Shown piece after piece: positions 35,805-44,757 of a DNA stretch of 64,000 bases. Numbering within the stretch: the first letter of the stretch is position 1; every line of letters begins with the position of its first letter. Under the pieces are notes generated by a model. It saw nothing but the letters and a program-made list of their open reading frames with translations, searched no databases and had not been told where the DNA came from. The position numbers and the translations under genes are program-made. Where the stretch lies: assembly GCA_036156195.1 (NCBI GenBank), contig JAYZUZ010000007.1, positions 186,001 to 250,000 on the forward strand, in the 5' to 3' direction. Origin of the DNA: Abyssibacter sp036156195. Lineage in GTDB: Bacteria; Pseudomonadota; Gammaproteobacteria; Nevskiales; OUC007.

Positions 35805-36392
35805 TCAGGCCGCCGAGGGCACGCCCCGACTACGACGGGTGACAAACTGCTCGAGAAATGCCTGCTGGTCGCCGAGAATCCGCCGGTTCGACAGAATCAG
35901 GTACTCGGCACGGTTGGGTGCATAGGGAATGGCGAGCAGCGGCTGGCCCGCCTCCTCAGGTGTGCGATTGCTTTTCTGTCGGTTACAGGCGCCACAGGCG
36001 GTTACGCAGTTCGTCCAGTCATCCGGGCCACCCCGGGACGTTGGAATCACGTGATCGCGAGTGAGTTCCGAGTGCTTGAACCGCCCCCCGCAGTACATGC
36101 AGATATGCCCGTCACGGTGGAACAGCGCGCGGTTGCTGAGCGGAGGCACCAGCGACATCAGGCGACCACCACGCTTATCGTTGACGGCGATGATGGTATC
36201 CAGCTCCAGACAGGAACGGCGGCCGGTCTCACGGTTGATACCACCCTGGATGGTAATGCGCGCACCACCACCTTCCCAGGCGACCTTTTCGTTGCAGTAG
36301 AGGGTTGCGGCGTACTCCCAGTGCACCCAGTCCAGCGGTATACCGCCGACGTCCAGCTTCAGGATCAGTGGATGGTTGTGCACGTCGTTCAC
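35805..36392 (-). CDS. HNH endonuclease
   Basis: The 195-residue protein ends in a complete HNH domain with two zinc Cys pairs. CMYCGG lies in the strand before the catalytic DHVIPTSRGGPDDWTN, and CGACNRQKSNRTPEEAG follows. This family is widespread as a single chromosomal gene in proteobacteria and is related to McrA-type nucleases; its target is unknown. The GTG at 36392 has AAGGAG 8 bases upstream and gives a clean N-terminus (LKLDVGGIPLDWVHWEYA); the longer frame to 36530 is not needed. It is divergent from tag. Confidence 0.9.
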   Translation of the reverse strand: MNDVHNHPLILKLDVGGIPLDWVHWEYAATLYCNEKVAWEGGGARITIQGGINRETGRRSCLELDTIIAVNDKRGGRLMSLVPPLSNRALFHRDGHICMYCGGRFKHSELTRDHVIPTSRGGPDDWTNCVTACGACNRQKSNRTPEEAGQPLLAIPYAPNRAEYLILSNRRILGDQQAFLEQFVTRRSRGVPSAA

Positions 36393-36597
36393 CGTTCGAT
36401 CTCCTTGACGGAAGCGCTGGGTGAGCACTGACTTGGAGTCAAGGCGGTGAGGAGCGATCGACCGGCTCCTGCCGCATCTTGCCTCCACGCTATCGCCCCC
36501 GCATGACACGGGGTTGACAACGCCGGCCATCCTCGACCGGTTGCAGAACTATCGTTGATGCGGCGACGATTTGCCACCTTTGCAACGGATATCGCCC

Positions 36598-37167
36598 ATG
36601 GATGACCGGACACGCTGCCCTTGGGTGGATCTCAGCAAGCCTGACTATGTGGCCTACCACGACGAGGAATGGGGCGTACCCGTCCACGACGACCACAAGC
36701 AGTTCGAGTTTCTCACCCTGGAAGCCGCCCAGGCCGGTCTGAGCTGGTATACGGTGCTGCGCAAGCGCGCGCACTACCGTCGCGTGTTCGCAAACTTTGA
36801 CCCGGTGCAGGTTGCCGCCTTCGATGCGCAGGATGAAGCCCGGCTGCTGGCCGACCCCGGCATTATTCGCAACAAGCTCAAGGTCCGTGCGGCCATCAAC
36901 AATGCGGCACGTTTTCTCGAAGTTCAGGCCGAATTCGGGAGCTTTGACCGGTATATCTGGGGGTTTGTCGAACAGGCCCCAAGCCTCTCGCCACCGAGAA
37001 CACGCCAGGACTATCGCGCCACGAGCCCTGAATCCGACGCGTTATCCAAAGACCTCAAGAAGCGGGGATTCAAATTCGTGGGCAGCACCATCGTCTACGC
37101 CCACATGCAGGCCGCCGGGCTGGTGAACGACCACAGCGTCGATTGCTTTCGACGCCAGGAAACCTGA
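36598..37167 (+). CDS. tag: DNA-3-methyladenine glycosylase I
   Basis: The 189-residue enzyme has all Tag hallmarks. RCPW and HSVDC supply zinc ligands, YHDEEWGVPVHDD and LEAAQAGLSWYTVLRKR form the base pocket, and FVGSTIVYAHMQAAGLVNDH precedes the last zinc ligands. It removes 3-methyladenine from alkylated DNA. The ATG at 36598 matches the E. coli N-terminus (MxRCxW type), while the TTG further upstream is unlikely. Confidence 0.96.
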   Translation: MDDRTRCPWVDLSKPDYVAYHDEEWGVPVHDDHKQFEFLTLEAAQAGLSWYTVLRKRAHYRRVFANFDPVQVAAFDAQDEARLLADPGIIRNKLKVRAAINNAARFLEVQAEFGSFDRYIWGFVEQAPSLSPPRTRQDYRATSPESDALSKDLKKRGFKFVGSTIVYAHMQAAGLVNDHSVDCFRRQET

Positions 37168-37402
37168 TCCTCCTGCTGTCCGCTAAGCTGGGGGGTGGCG
37201 GCCCCGGTCACGCCATGGCCGCCCGGCCTGTCGCCGGCTGGACGCCGGGGATCTGGCGGCGGCGACCGGTTGCAGGCACCGCCGACTAATTTGAGGATTA
37301 CGCGCTGAGTTCAGCACCATCTCGCGACGGCCCCAGCCGGCTCCCAGCCGTGACGACGCGTCCCCCGCAGACCGAAACGGACAGCACCTAAACGCGGATT
37401 AC
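37168..37402. other. GC-rich structured intergenic region
   Basis: This 235-base gap between tag and the next gene has no convincing ORF or sigma-70 boxes. Its left half is very GC-rich and can fold. For example, GTCGCCG (37230-37236) can pair with CGGCGAC (37260-37266), with further GCC/GGC pairing inside. It may include the tag terminator. No riboswitch class was recognised. Confidence 0.4.
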
Positions 37403-40141
37403 ATGGACACCCTGCACCCCACACTGCCCGCGCAGACACTGCGGCGGCTGCAATGGGCGCTGGCATGCTCCGGTGCGGGCACATTGCTGTTTCAGGCGAT
37501 CTGGTTTCGCCAGTTGGGCTGGGCCCTGGGCAACACGGTCATGGCCGCCGCCGCCACACTCGCCGCCTTCATGCTGGGGCTGGCGCTCGGCGCGGGGTTG
37601 GCGATCTGGTTCGCCGGCCGCGTCAAACGCCCGGTACAGATCTTTGTCATCGCTGAGACACTCGTCGCTCTGACGGGCACGGGGACGGCGGTGCTGCTGT
37701 CGGGGCATTGGCCCAGCATTGCGTCCTGGCTGGGCGCCTTGCTGGAGCAACCGGTGCTGCTGCAGTCCGCGCGGTTCTGGCTGGCGGTGGGCCTGCTGAC
37801 ACTCCCGGCCGTTGCGATGGGCGTGGGCCTGCCCTTGCTCACCTGCCTCTGGAATCACCACCCGCGATTGGGCCCCGTACTCGGCCGGCTGTATGCCGCA
37901 AACACGGGCGGAGCGATGTTGGGGCTGGCGGCCGCTGAGCTACTGCTCATCCCCATGCTGGGCATGGTCAACAGCCTGATCGCAGCCGCCCTGCTACTGC
38001 TTAGCTCCGCGCTGCTCGCCCTGCCCCTGCGCCGGCTTGCCGATCCGGCCGACCAGGCACCTCCCGCCGGCACCGCCACCCAGGTGGCGCCGGATCCGCA
38101 GGAGCAGCCGAGTCATCCCTGGCTACTGTGGCTTATCGCCGCCGGCCTGGGCTTGCTCATGCTGGCCGTCGAGATCACGGGTTTTCGACTGCTTAGTCTC
38201 CAGCTCGCCGGGACGTCCAGAGACCTGGCGCTGGCCATTGTCGTCGTCTTGATGGGGCTCGCCCTTGGAAGTCGGCTGGCTGCAAGCTGGACCCAGCGTC
38301 ACCCGCATGCCAGTGAAGGCATCGCGCTGGTCACCGGCGGAGCGGCAGCGAGCTGGCTGGCCGGCGTAGGGCTGGCGAGTCTCGGCGCGTCACTGGAGCC
38401 GGCCTGGGCCCGTTGGCTCGTGTCCGTACCGGGCTTGCTGCTTCCGGTATCACTGTGCTCGGGCGTGCTGATGACGCTACTGGCGGAGCGGCTGCGTCGC
38501 GATGGTCTGACCTCAGGCATCGCCAGCAGCCAGTTGTTGGCCGCCAATGCCGCAGGGGCTGCCGCGGGCGCCGCCTTGACCGGGAGCCTGCTCCTGCCCA
38601 GCCAGGGCCCGGTGATGCTGGCTGTAGCCGTGGTCATCGGGTTTGTCATGCTGTCGCTGATCGCGGCCGTGGGCAGTAACCGGCGGGTCCAGTGGCTTGC
38701 AGCCGGCTTGGCGCTACTCATCGCGGCCATGGGCGTGCGCAGCCTGCCAAGCCTGGTGGACCAACAGGTCATGCTGGCAGCCAAACCCTTCGTGGACGCC
38801 GACCGGGCCGAGCGTATCGCGCTCGTGCATGGCCGCAATGAAACCCTGCAGCTACTGCGATCCGACTTTCTCGGTGAGCCCAGCACCTGGCGCTTGGTCA
38901 CCGGTCGCTACTCCATGAGCAGCACAGCCCGGGACTCCGAGCGCTACATGGCCTTGTTCGCTTGGTGGGGTCTGGCCTTACAGCAGGCCCCGGAGAAAAG
39001 CCTGCTCATTTCCTATGGCCTGGGGACGACAGCACGATCGCTGCTGGCCGATCCACGTGTGCAACAACTGGATGTCGTCGACATTTCGCCCGAGACCTTC
39101 GCGCTCGCCAGCGACATCCACACCCTGGACCCCATGGACGACCCGCGCACGCAGGCGCATGTCACGGATGGTCGGTTCTTTCTAGCGGCAGGCACAGAGC
39201 GCTACGACCTCATCACCGGCGAGCCGCCACCGCCCAAAATGGCCAGCATCGTCAATCTCTATACCCAGGAGTACTTTCAGCAGATGCGACGCCGGCTATC
39301 GGACACCGGCGTGGCCACGTACTGGCTGCCGGTCGACCAGCTGACGCCGCAATCCGCCAAGGCAATCACGGCCGCTTTTTGCAATGCCTTCGACGATTGC
39401 CTGCTGGCGGCCGGCAGCCACTACAACTGGATACTCATCGGTCCACCGGCGGTTCCCGCCCCGGACCTGTCACCCTGGGATCGCCGCGCGTCTCTTTATC
39501 TGCTCCGGCGCGCGGGGATCGAATCACCGGCCATGCTGTGGACAGGCTTTCTGGCCGACGCCAACCAGCTACGCGCGTGGACTGGCGACACCCCGCCGCT
39601 CACCGATGCACGGCCTGGCCGGCTCCAGCTACGCAGCCCCACGGCCCAGGAGCTACTGGACTACGCCGACTGGGCAGCGCCTTCGGTCGCACGCCAGCGC
39701 TTTTTTGCTTCGGACTGGGTGAACGGCGCATTGACGAGTCGTCAGCAGCAGGCAGTCGCCGAACTCTGGGACTGGCAGCCCGTGCTCAACGGCTTCGTGC
39801 ATGACGCCCCCATTGCTTTGGTCGATGGCATCTTGGATACCGACCTCATCACCCCCGTGCTCTGGGGCTTGGGCAGCGGCTGGAATGAGCAACGCATCGC
39901 AGGCAAGCCGGAACTGACACCAGACTCCGAGATCGACCGGGCACGGCAAGCCTTCCACCGGGGCGTGGGGCATCTTGCGCGGCGCGAACCCGACCGCGCC
40001 AAGCAGCAGTTTCTCCGGGCACTGGAGGCAGACTGGCCGCGCGCCCGTGAACTCGCCGTCTATGCCGCCTGCCGCGCCGGGCAAAAGGATGCCGCAGGGG
40101 ACATTGCCGGCCCTGCCCGCTACGCGTTTCGCTGCTGGTAG
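37403..40141 (+). CDS. Large membrane protein with spermidine-synthase-like domain
   Basis: The 912-residue protein has about 12-14 hydrophobic segments in the first half (residues 10-455). A Rossmann methyltransferase-like domain resembling spermidine synthase follows at about 470-700: SLLISYGLGTTARSLLADP, LDVVDISPETFALA, THVTDGRFFLAAG-like (AHVTDGRFFL) and YDLITGEPPPPKMASIVNLYTQEYF. The usual GGGDG loop is replaced by SYGLG, so true aminopropyl transfer is doubtful. A helical tail follows the domain. Proteins of this fused type are common in gammaproteobacteria and unexplained. It ends 1 base before the convergent YihY gene. Confidence 0.8.
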   Translation: MDTLHPTLPAQTLRRLQWALACSGAGTLLFQAIWFRQLGWALGNTVMAAAATLAAFMLGLALGAGLAIWFAGRVKRPVQIFVIAETLVALTGTGTAVLLSGHWPSIASWLGALLEQPVLLQSARFWLAVGLLTLPAVAMGVGLPLLTCLWNHHPRLGPVLGRLYAANTGGAMLGLAAAELLLIPMLGMVNSLIAAALLLLSSALLALPLRRLADPADQAPPAGTATQVAPDPQEQPSHPWLLWLIAAGLGLLMLAVEITGFRLLSLQLAGTSRDLALAIVVVLMGLALGSRLAASWTQRHPHASEGIALVTGGAAASWLAGVGLASLGASLEPAWARWLVSVPGLLLPVSLCSGVLMTLLAERLRRDGLTSGIASSQLLAANAAGAAAGAALTGSLLLPSQGPVMLAVAVVIGFVMLSLIAAVGSNRRVQWLAAGLALLIAAMGVRSLPSLVDQQVMLAAKPFVDADRAERIALVHGRNETLQLLRSDFLGEPSTWRLVTGRYSMSSTARDSERYMALFAWWGLALQQAPEKSLLISYGLGTTARSLLADPRVQQLDVVDISPETFALASDIHTLDPMDDPRTQAHVTDGRFFLAAGTERYDLITGEPPPPKMASIVNLYTQEYFQQMRRRLSDTGVATYWLPVDQLTPQSAKAITAAFCNAFDDCLLAAGSHYNWILIGPPAVPAPDLSPWDRRASLYLLRRAGIESPAMLWTGFLADANQLRAWTGDTPPLTDARPGRLQLRSPTAQELLDYADWAAPSVARQRFFASDWVNGALTSRQQQAVAELWDWQPVLNGFVHDAPIALVDGILDTDLITPVLWGLGSGWNEQRIAGKPELTPDSEIDRARQAFHRGVGHLARREPDRAKQQFLRALEADWPRARELAVYAACRAGQKDAAGDIAGPARYAFRCW

Positions 40142-40142
40142 T

Positions 40143-41477
40143 TCAGGCGCCGTCTTTGCTTGCGCGCCCCACCAGGTCACGCAGGCTGCGCTGGCCCAAC
40201 GCCTCGCGGATGGCTGACTCGTAGGCACGAATCTCTCCGCGTACAGCACTGCCCATGGCCGGCGTAGCCTTGTCATCAGGCTCGTCCGCACGATCAGAAC
40301 GCACCGTCTCGATGATGTCGGCCAGCAACAGGTTGTCCAGGTCACGGGCTGGCAGCAAGGCCATGGACGCGCCTTCGATCTCCACCAACAGGCCGGCGGC
40401 CACCAGCCGGTCCACGACAGAGAACACCGCCTCGGGTCGTTCACCCGTTTCGTTGGCCAGTTCGGTCGCTGGCATGGGAGGCGCTCCCGTGACGAATCGC
40501 TGCGCAATCAGTGACATCAGCTGCAACGCCAGATGCTCCCGCGTGCGATTGCCGACGAAACTGCCGGTCGTGCTGGGTCGGATGTAGTTGGGATACTGCA
40601 GTAAGAACGCCATCTGACAGCCGATCAGCAGAATGAGCCAGCCGACATAAAGCCAGATCAGCAGGAACAGCAGCAGCGCAAAACTGGAGTAGACCGCGTT
40701 GTAGGTCGTCGCCGATGCCGCGAACTCCGCGAAAGCGAGGCTGGCGGACTCCCACATCAGCCCGGACAACAGCGCGCCCCCAATGGCCGACCCCAGGCGC
40801 ACCCGCGTGTTGGGGATGAAGGCGTAGAGAAAGGTGAATGCTGCTATCACCAGCAGATAGGGCACGAATCGACCGGCAAAGGCGATGAGGCTGCCCAGCG
40901 GCTCGAGATGCGTCAGATGGTCCAGAAAGGTATTCGTCGAGGCGGTTGCCGTCACGCCCACTGCCGAAAAGACCAGCACCGGGCCGACAATGAGTACCGA
41001 CAGGTAGTCACCAAACCGGCGAGCAAGCGGCCGTGTGCGCTCGATGCGCCAGATCCGGTTAAAGCTTTTCTCGACCTTTTGCAGCATCGAGACTGCCGTG
41101 TAGAACAACAGCAAGATGCCGAAGAAACCCAGCACCCCGACACGGATGTTCTCCACAAACCCGATGACGGTTTCGGTGAGCTCGACTGATTTGTCGCCCA
41201 GAGGAGCGAGCAGCCGCAGCAGCACGGGCTCCATGGAGTTGTGGACGCCCAGAGCCTTGAGCACGGAAAACGACAAGGCCAGCAGTGGCACCAGCGACAG
41301 CAGGGTTGTGTAGACCAGGCTCATGGCCCGCATGGACAACTCGCCGCGCGACAATTCACGCAACAGGGCCGCCGCAAGCTGGGCGGCGCGCAGGCCCGTC
41401 CGCTGCCACCAGGGCCAATGGGGATCGACGCTGCGCCAGAGCACCGCCTGCAGTTGCTGCTTAAGCTGATCGGTCAT
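40143..41477 (-). CDS. YihY/BrkB family inner-membrane protein with C-terminal winged helix
   Basis: The 444-residue product has about six hydrophobic helices of the YihY family (SMRAMSLVYTTLLSLVPLLALSFSVLKALG, RVGVLGFFGILLLFYTAVSMLQKVEKSFNRIWRI, FAGRFVPYLLVIAAFTFLYAFIPN). It also has a C-terminal cytoplasmic extension of about 110 residues whose first part looks like a winged helix (ATELANETGERPEAVFSVVDRLVAAGLLVEIE). YihY proteins are annotated as BrkB-like with no firm function and are not ribonuclease BN. The ATG 41477 is preferred over the extension to 41576. Confidence 0.9.
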   Translation of the reverse strand: MTDQLKQQLQAVLWRSVDPHWPWWQRTGLRAAQLAAALLRELSRGELSMRAMSLVYTTLLSLVPLLALSFSVLKALGVHNSMEPVLLRLLAPLGDKSVELTETVIGFVENIRVGVLGFFGILLLFYTAVSMLQKVEKSFNRIWRIERTRPLARRFGDYLSVLIVGPVLVFSAVGVTATASTNTFLDHLTHLEPLGSLIAFAGRFVPYLLVIAAFTFLYAFIPNTRVRLGSAIGGALLSGLMWESASLAFAEFAASATTYNAVYSSFALLLFLLIWLYVGWLILLIGCQMAFLLQYPNYIRPSTTGSFVGNRTREHLALQLMSLIAQRFVTGAPPMPATELANETGERPEAVFSVVDRLVAAGLLVEIEGASMALLPARDLDNLLLADIIETVRSDRADEPDDKATPAMGSAVRGEIRAYESAIREALGQRSLRDLVGRASKDGA

Positions 41478-41629
41478 GGGCGACACTGTACCGAAGCCAG
41501 ACACCCGACACCGCCTGTACAGCACAGAGCGGAGATTCCGAATCTGGAGCATTTTTTGCTCGTGGCACACCAACACGCATAATCACGCCATCGCCGTGCA
41601 ATGCGGCCTCCCTCTTCCAACAAGACTCC

Positions 41630-43219
41630 ATGACTCAAACAAACAATCGGATGCCCGTTGGCATCCCGTACATTATTGGTAACGAACTGGCCGAGCGCTT
41701 CAGCTACTACGGCATGCGCGCCATTCTCGTCGTCTTTATGACCCAGTACCTCGCCATGTCCAATGCCGAGGCGACGATCTGGTATCACGAATTTTCGATC
41801 GCGGTCTACGCAACGCCCTTTCTGGGTGCCTTGCTGTCCGACATTTTTCTGGGCAAGTACCGCACGATCATCCTGCTCTCGCTGGTGTACTGCGCAGGCC
41901 ATGTCGTCCTGGCTGTCAACGAAACCCGCGAAGGGCTTGCACTCGGCCTTGGGCTCATCGCCATGGGCTCGGGCGGGATCAAGCCCTGCGTCTCGGCCCA
42001 TCTGGGCGATCAGTTCCAGGCCGATAAGAGTCATCTGCTCGAACGGGTTTATGGCTATTTCTATCTCTCGATCAATGTCGGCGCCTTTGTATCGACCCTG
42101 CTGACGCCCTGGTTGCTGGAGTCCCTGGGCCCCAACGTCGCCTTCGGCATACCCGGTCTACTGATGTTTCTGGCCACGTTCATCTTCTGGCTGGGTCGTG
42201 ACCGCTTCGTCTCCATCAAGCCGGCCGGCCGACGCTTTTTCGCAGAAGCGTTTGCTGGCGACGGCTTGCGTGCCATGGGCAAGCTTGCGGTGATTTACTT
42301 CGGCTTTATCGCCTTCTTCTGGTCGCTGTTCGACCAGACCGCTTCGACCTGGGTCATCCAGGCCCAGGACGGATTGATGGACAAGACCATCAACCTGGGC
42401 TTTACCAGCTTCACGCTGCTGCCTTCGCAGATTCAGGCCATGAACCCTCTGTTCATCCTGCTGTTGGTGCCCACCTTTACCTTTCTGATCTACCCCTTTG
42501 TCCGGCGCTATGTACGCGTTGCACCCATGCGTAAGATTTGCGCGGGCCTCTTCCTGGCGGCCAGTTCGTTCTTCCTCATCGGCTGGGTGCAGGCCGGCAT
42601 GGACGCCGGAGAGTCACGCTCCATCGGCTGGCAGTTCCTGGCCTACCTCATCCTCACCGCTGCAGAGGTGATGGTCTCGATCACCGCGTTGGAGTTCGCC
42701 TACACCCAGGCCCCGAACGCGATGAAGTCGTTTCTGCTGTCGTTTTATCTGCTGTCGGTGTCACTGGGCAATGTGATTACCACCGTGGTCAACCACGCCA
42801 TCATCGAGCCGCTGACGCCCACCGCCATCGAGACCGGTGCCGACACCCGCGTGTTGTTTGATGACATCAGTGGTTTTCAGGTCGGCCAGAAGATCGACAT
42901 CACCGGCGAATCGGGTGCCGTCATCATCGCGGCCGATGGCAGCGAACAGGCACTGGGCGGCACGTATCTGGTGGAGTCGATTGACCCGGACGCCGGCGCG
43001 CTGATTCTGATGAACGTGCAGCGCGAACACATCCAGACCCGTGGCGTTGTTGCGGATGCGGCGAATGTCTCGACCTACACCCTCTCCGGCGCCAACTACT
43101 TCTACTTCTTTGCGTGGCTCACTGTGGCTGCGGCAGCGTTGTTCATGGTGGTCTCACGTTTCTTCACCGAGAAGCAGTACATCCAATCCCTGGATGACGC
43201 GGAGAACGCCCCCGCGTAA
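41630..43219 (+). CDS. POT family proton-dependent peptide transporter
   Basis: The 529-residue protein has the PTR2 signature ELAERFSYYGMRAIL (ExxERFxYYG) in helix 1. Further MFS motifs are GALLSDIFLGKYRTIILLS and GSGGIKPCVSAHLGDQF, with FSLFDQTASTWVIQ-type (FWSLFDQTASTWVIQAQ) in helix 7. It imports di- and tripeptides with protons. An insert of about 90 residues between the last two helices (around residues 392-490, with FQVGQKIDITGESG and IDPDAGALILMN) looks like a small periplasmic beta domain. An insert of this size is uncommon in bacterial POTs. Confidence 0.93.
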   Translation: MTQTNNRMPVGIPYIIGNELAERFSYYGMRAILVVFMTQYLAMSNAEATIWYHEFSIAVYATPFLGALLSDIFLGKYRTIILLSLVYCAGHVVLAVNETREGLALGLGLIAMGSGGIKPCVSAHLGDQFQADKSHLLERVYGYFYLSINVGAFVSTLLTPWLLESLGPNVAFGIPGLLMFLATFIFWLGRDRFVSIKPAGRRFFAEAFAGDGLRAMGKLAVIYFGFIAFFWSLFDQTASTWVIQAQDGLMDKTINLGFTSFTLLPSQIQAMNPLFILLLVPTFTFLIYPFVRRYVRVAPMRKICAGLFLAASSFFLIGWVQAGMDAGESRSIGWQFLAYLILTAAEVMVSITALEFAYTQAPNAMKSFLLSFYLLSVSLGNVITTVVNHAIIEPLTPTAIETGADTRVLFDDISGFQVGQKIDITGESGAVIIAADGSEQALGGTYLVESIDPDAGALILMNVQREHIQTRGVVADAANVSTYTLSGANYFYFFAWLTVAAAALFMVVSRFFTEKQYIQSLDDAENAPA

Positions 43220-43293
43220 ACCATGTGTTTCGGCGACGGGGCCAGCCAGCCCCGTCGTCGGAAGCCACTGCTGAATTCCGACCAGCGGCCACA

Positions 43294-43371
43294 ATGTTGC
43301 ACTGCAACATATTGACACTCCCCAGCGTCGCCCCTATGATGCAGTGCACCAAATGTTGCAGAGCAGCATTT
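43294..43371 (+). promoter_or_regulatory. Cluster of three TGC-type palindromes at the phasin promoter
   Basis: Site 1 is a perfect 17-base palindrome, ATGTTGCA-C-TGCAACAT (43294-43310), directly before the -35 box. Site 2, TGCA-G-TGCA (43340-43348), overlaps the end of the -10 box. Site 3, AAATGTTGC-AGA-GCAGCATTT (43351-43371), has one mismatched pair and lies in the leader. PhaR repressors of PHA-producing bacteria bind TGC-rich inverted repeats of this kind in front of phasin genes. No phaR lies in the window. Confidence 0.75.
43312..43340 (+). promoter_or_regulatory. Strong sigma-70-type promoter of the phasin gene
   Basis: A perfect TTGACA (43312-43317) is followed after exactly 17 bases by TATGAT (43335-43340), 66 bases before the GTG. 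Palindromic operator-like sites flank it on both sides. It is the best promoter match in the window. Confidence 0.8.
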
Positions 43372-43405
43372 GCACGCCACACCGATCCTGAGGAGGAATT
43401 CAACA

Positions 43406-43942
43406 GTGGAAATTCAAGTCGTCATCAATGACGTAAAGGGCAAGGCCGAGACGTATGCGGTTCAGGCCCAGGACGTGTTCAAGACCTCCGTCGAGGTCGC
43501 CAAGCAGGCTAACGGTATCGTGGTTGGCAGCGTGCAGACGCTGGCCAAGACCGAATCCGCTGCCGCCAAGGATTTGTACGAAGCGGCACTGGCCAGCTTC
43601 GAAAAGGCCAAGAAGGCCGGCGTGAAGGCTGTTGCCAACCAGCCGGTCGAGTACCTGCCGAATGGCAAGGACCGCATCGTCACCGCCTACTCTGATTCCG
43701 TGAAGGTCGTCACCAAGGCCCGCACCGATCTGGAGAAGGTCTTCGAAAAGGGCTTTGACACCATTCAGGTCCAGCTGGGCCTGAAGAAGCCGGCCCCGAA
43801 GAAGCGCGCCACCGCTGCCAAGAAGGCCCCGGCCAAGACCGCCGCAACCAAGAAGGCTGCGACGGGCACGAAGACCACGGCCAAGCGCACGACCGCAACG
43901 GCCAAGAAGACCACCGCCAAGGCGACGACGACCAGCGCCTAA
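43406..43942 (+). CDS. Phasin family protein with PhaF-like basic tail
   Basis: The 178-residue product has a phasin helical domain (about residues 10-115: AETYAVQAQDVFKTSVEVAKQANGIVVG and SFEKAKKAGVKAVANQP-type helices). It also has a Lys/Ala/Thr-rich histone-H1-like tail (KKAPAKTAATKKAATGTK...). This two-part design is that of PhaF, which coats polyhydroxyalkanoate granules and binds DNA so granules are shared at division. The GTG start follows AGGAGG by about 9 bases. Expression is probably repressed when no polymer is present, given the TGC palindromes upstream. No PHA synthase gene is nearby. Confidence 0.92.
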   Translation: MEIQVVINDVKGKAETYAVQAQDVFKTSVEVAKQANGIVVGSVQTLAKTESAAAKDLYEAALASFEKAKKAGVKAVANQPVEYLPNGKDRIVTAYSDSVKVVTKARTDLEKVFEKGFDTIQVQLGLKKPAPKKRATAAKKAPAKTAATKKAATGTKTTAKRTTATAKKTTAKATTTSA

Positions 43943-43994
43943 TCCGGTCGGGACTTCCGGTTGGAACGCGTCGTGCTAGACATGACGCAACTCG

Positions 43995-44024
43995 AAAGGG
44001 GGAGTTTCCGAACTCCCCCTTTTG
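43995..44024 (+). terminator. Strong intrinsic terminator after the phasin gene
   Basis: A perfect 12-base stem, AAAGGGGGAGTT (43995-44006) with AACTCCCCCTTT (44011-44022), encloses a TCCG tetraloop and is followed by further T residues. It closes the phasin transcript just before the small gene at 44047 and could work on both strands. Confidence 0.93.
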
Positions 44025-44046
44025 CCTTTTGACAGGAAGACACGAG

Positions 44047-44391
44047 ATGCATCCCACGATTCCCCAGCGTGTGAGAGACATCGCAGAGATCGTCACCGAC
44101 GCAGGTCATACGGTTTTCGGCACTGCCGCCGAGCTGTTCTGGGTCGAAGTCGATGCACTCAGCGGACACCGTAGTGCCTTGCGTGAGCGCCTGGATGTTC
44201 TGCGCAGCAGCGAGTCCGCTTCGGACATGCTGACCCGCCAGGTCGATCTGCTTCCCGAATCGGCTCGACGGCTGCGCCGTACCCGTATGGAGCGACAGCA
44301 CACGCTGTCCAAATTCTCTGACGCCACACGTGAACTCGGCTGGCGCCTGCGTCAGAGCCTCCGCCCCTCCACGCCCGCGGACGCAGACTAG
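44047..44391 (+). CDS. Small hypothetical protein downstream of the phasin gene
   Basis: The 114-residue protein begins MHPTIPQRVRDIAEI and is entirely helical in prediction by eye. Charged repeats in it (RSALRERLDVLRSS, ARRLRRTRMERQHT) suggest a coiled-coil or phasin-like helix. I do not recognise a family. The ATG has AGGAAG about 9 bases upstream. It follows the phasin terminator by 23 bases, so it is either expressed by read-through or from its own weak promoter. A role in the polymer granule is only a guess from position. Confidence 0.65.
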   Translation: MHPTIPQRVRDIAEIVTDAGHTVFGTAAELFWVEVDALSGHRSALRERLDVLRSSESASDMLTRQVDLLPESARRLRRTRMERQHTLSKFSDATRELGWRLRQSLRPSTPADAD

Positions 44392-44409
44392 CGCCCACCC
44401 GGGGTCAGC

Positions 44410-44721
44410 CTAGGTGTCGGACTCCGGCTTCTTGCTGCTCCGCCGACGTGATCGACGCGGTCGTGCGGCTTCGGCCTCGCCCTCCGGGTCAATATCATCG
44501 GCGGCCCGCGCAAAGGCCGTGGCCAGCACCCGCTGCCAGGCGCGTCCACCGCGCTCGACATTCTCCCGAACAAAGCTCGAAGGGTCGAAGTTTTCGGCCG
44601 ACGAGCTCATGCGTTCACGCACGTATTTGATGATGTCTTCCTGAATCCCGACCACGTCGGGCAGGCCCAGAAAGGAGCGCAGCTCCTCCGGCTTGACGTC
44701 GATTTCGATTTTGATGATCAC
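44410..44721 (-). CDS. DUF6489 family protein
   Basis: The 103-residue protein starts MIIKIEIDVKPEELRSFLGLPDV, the typical DUF6489 opening. A helical region (EDIIKYVRERM) follows, and then a basic C-terminal tail rich in Arg, Lys and Glu. Members are small proteins of unknown function. It lies 36 bases after the NAGGN-associated peptidase gene on the same strand and may be the last gene of that operon. Confidence 0.8.
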   Translation of the reverse strand: MIIKIEIDVKPEELRSFLGLPDVVGIQEDIIKYVRERMSSSAENFDPSSFVRENVERGGRAWQRVLATAFARAADDIDPEGEAEAARPRRSRRRSSKKPESDT

Positions 44722-44757
44722 GCTGCGCCACCCCCACGGTGTGGTTGTTGTTGAGGC

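Noticed and set aside
37168..37402. Riboswitch or small RNA in the structured gap
   Set aside because: GC-rich pairing is easy in this genome. No known riboswitch core or promoter-terminator pair could be seen.
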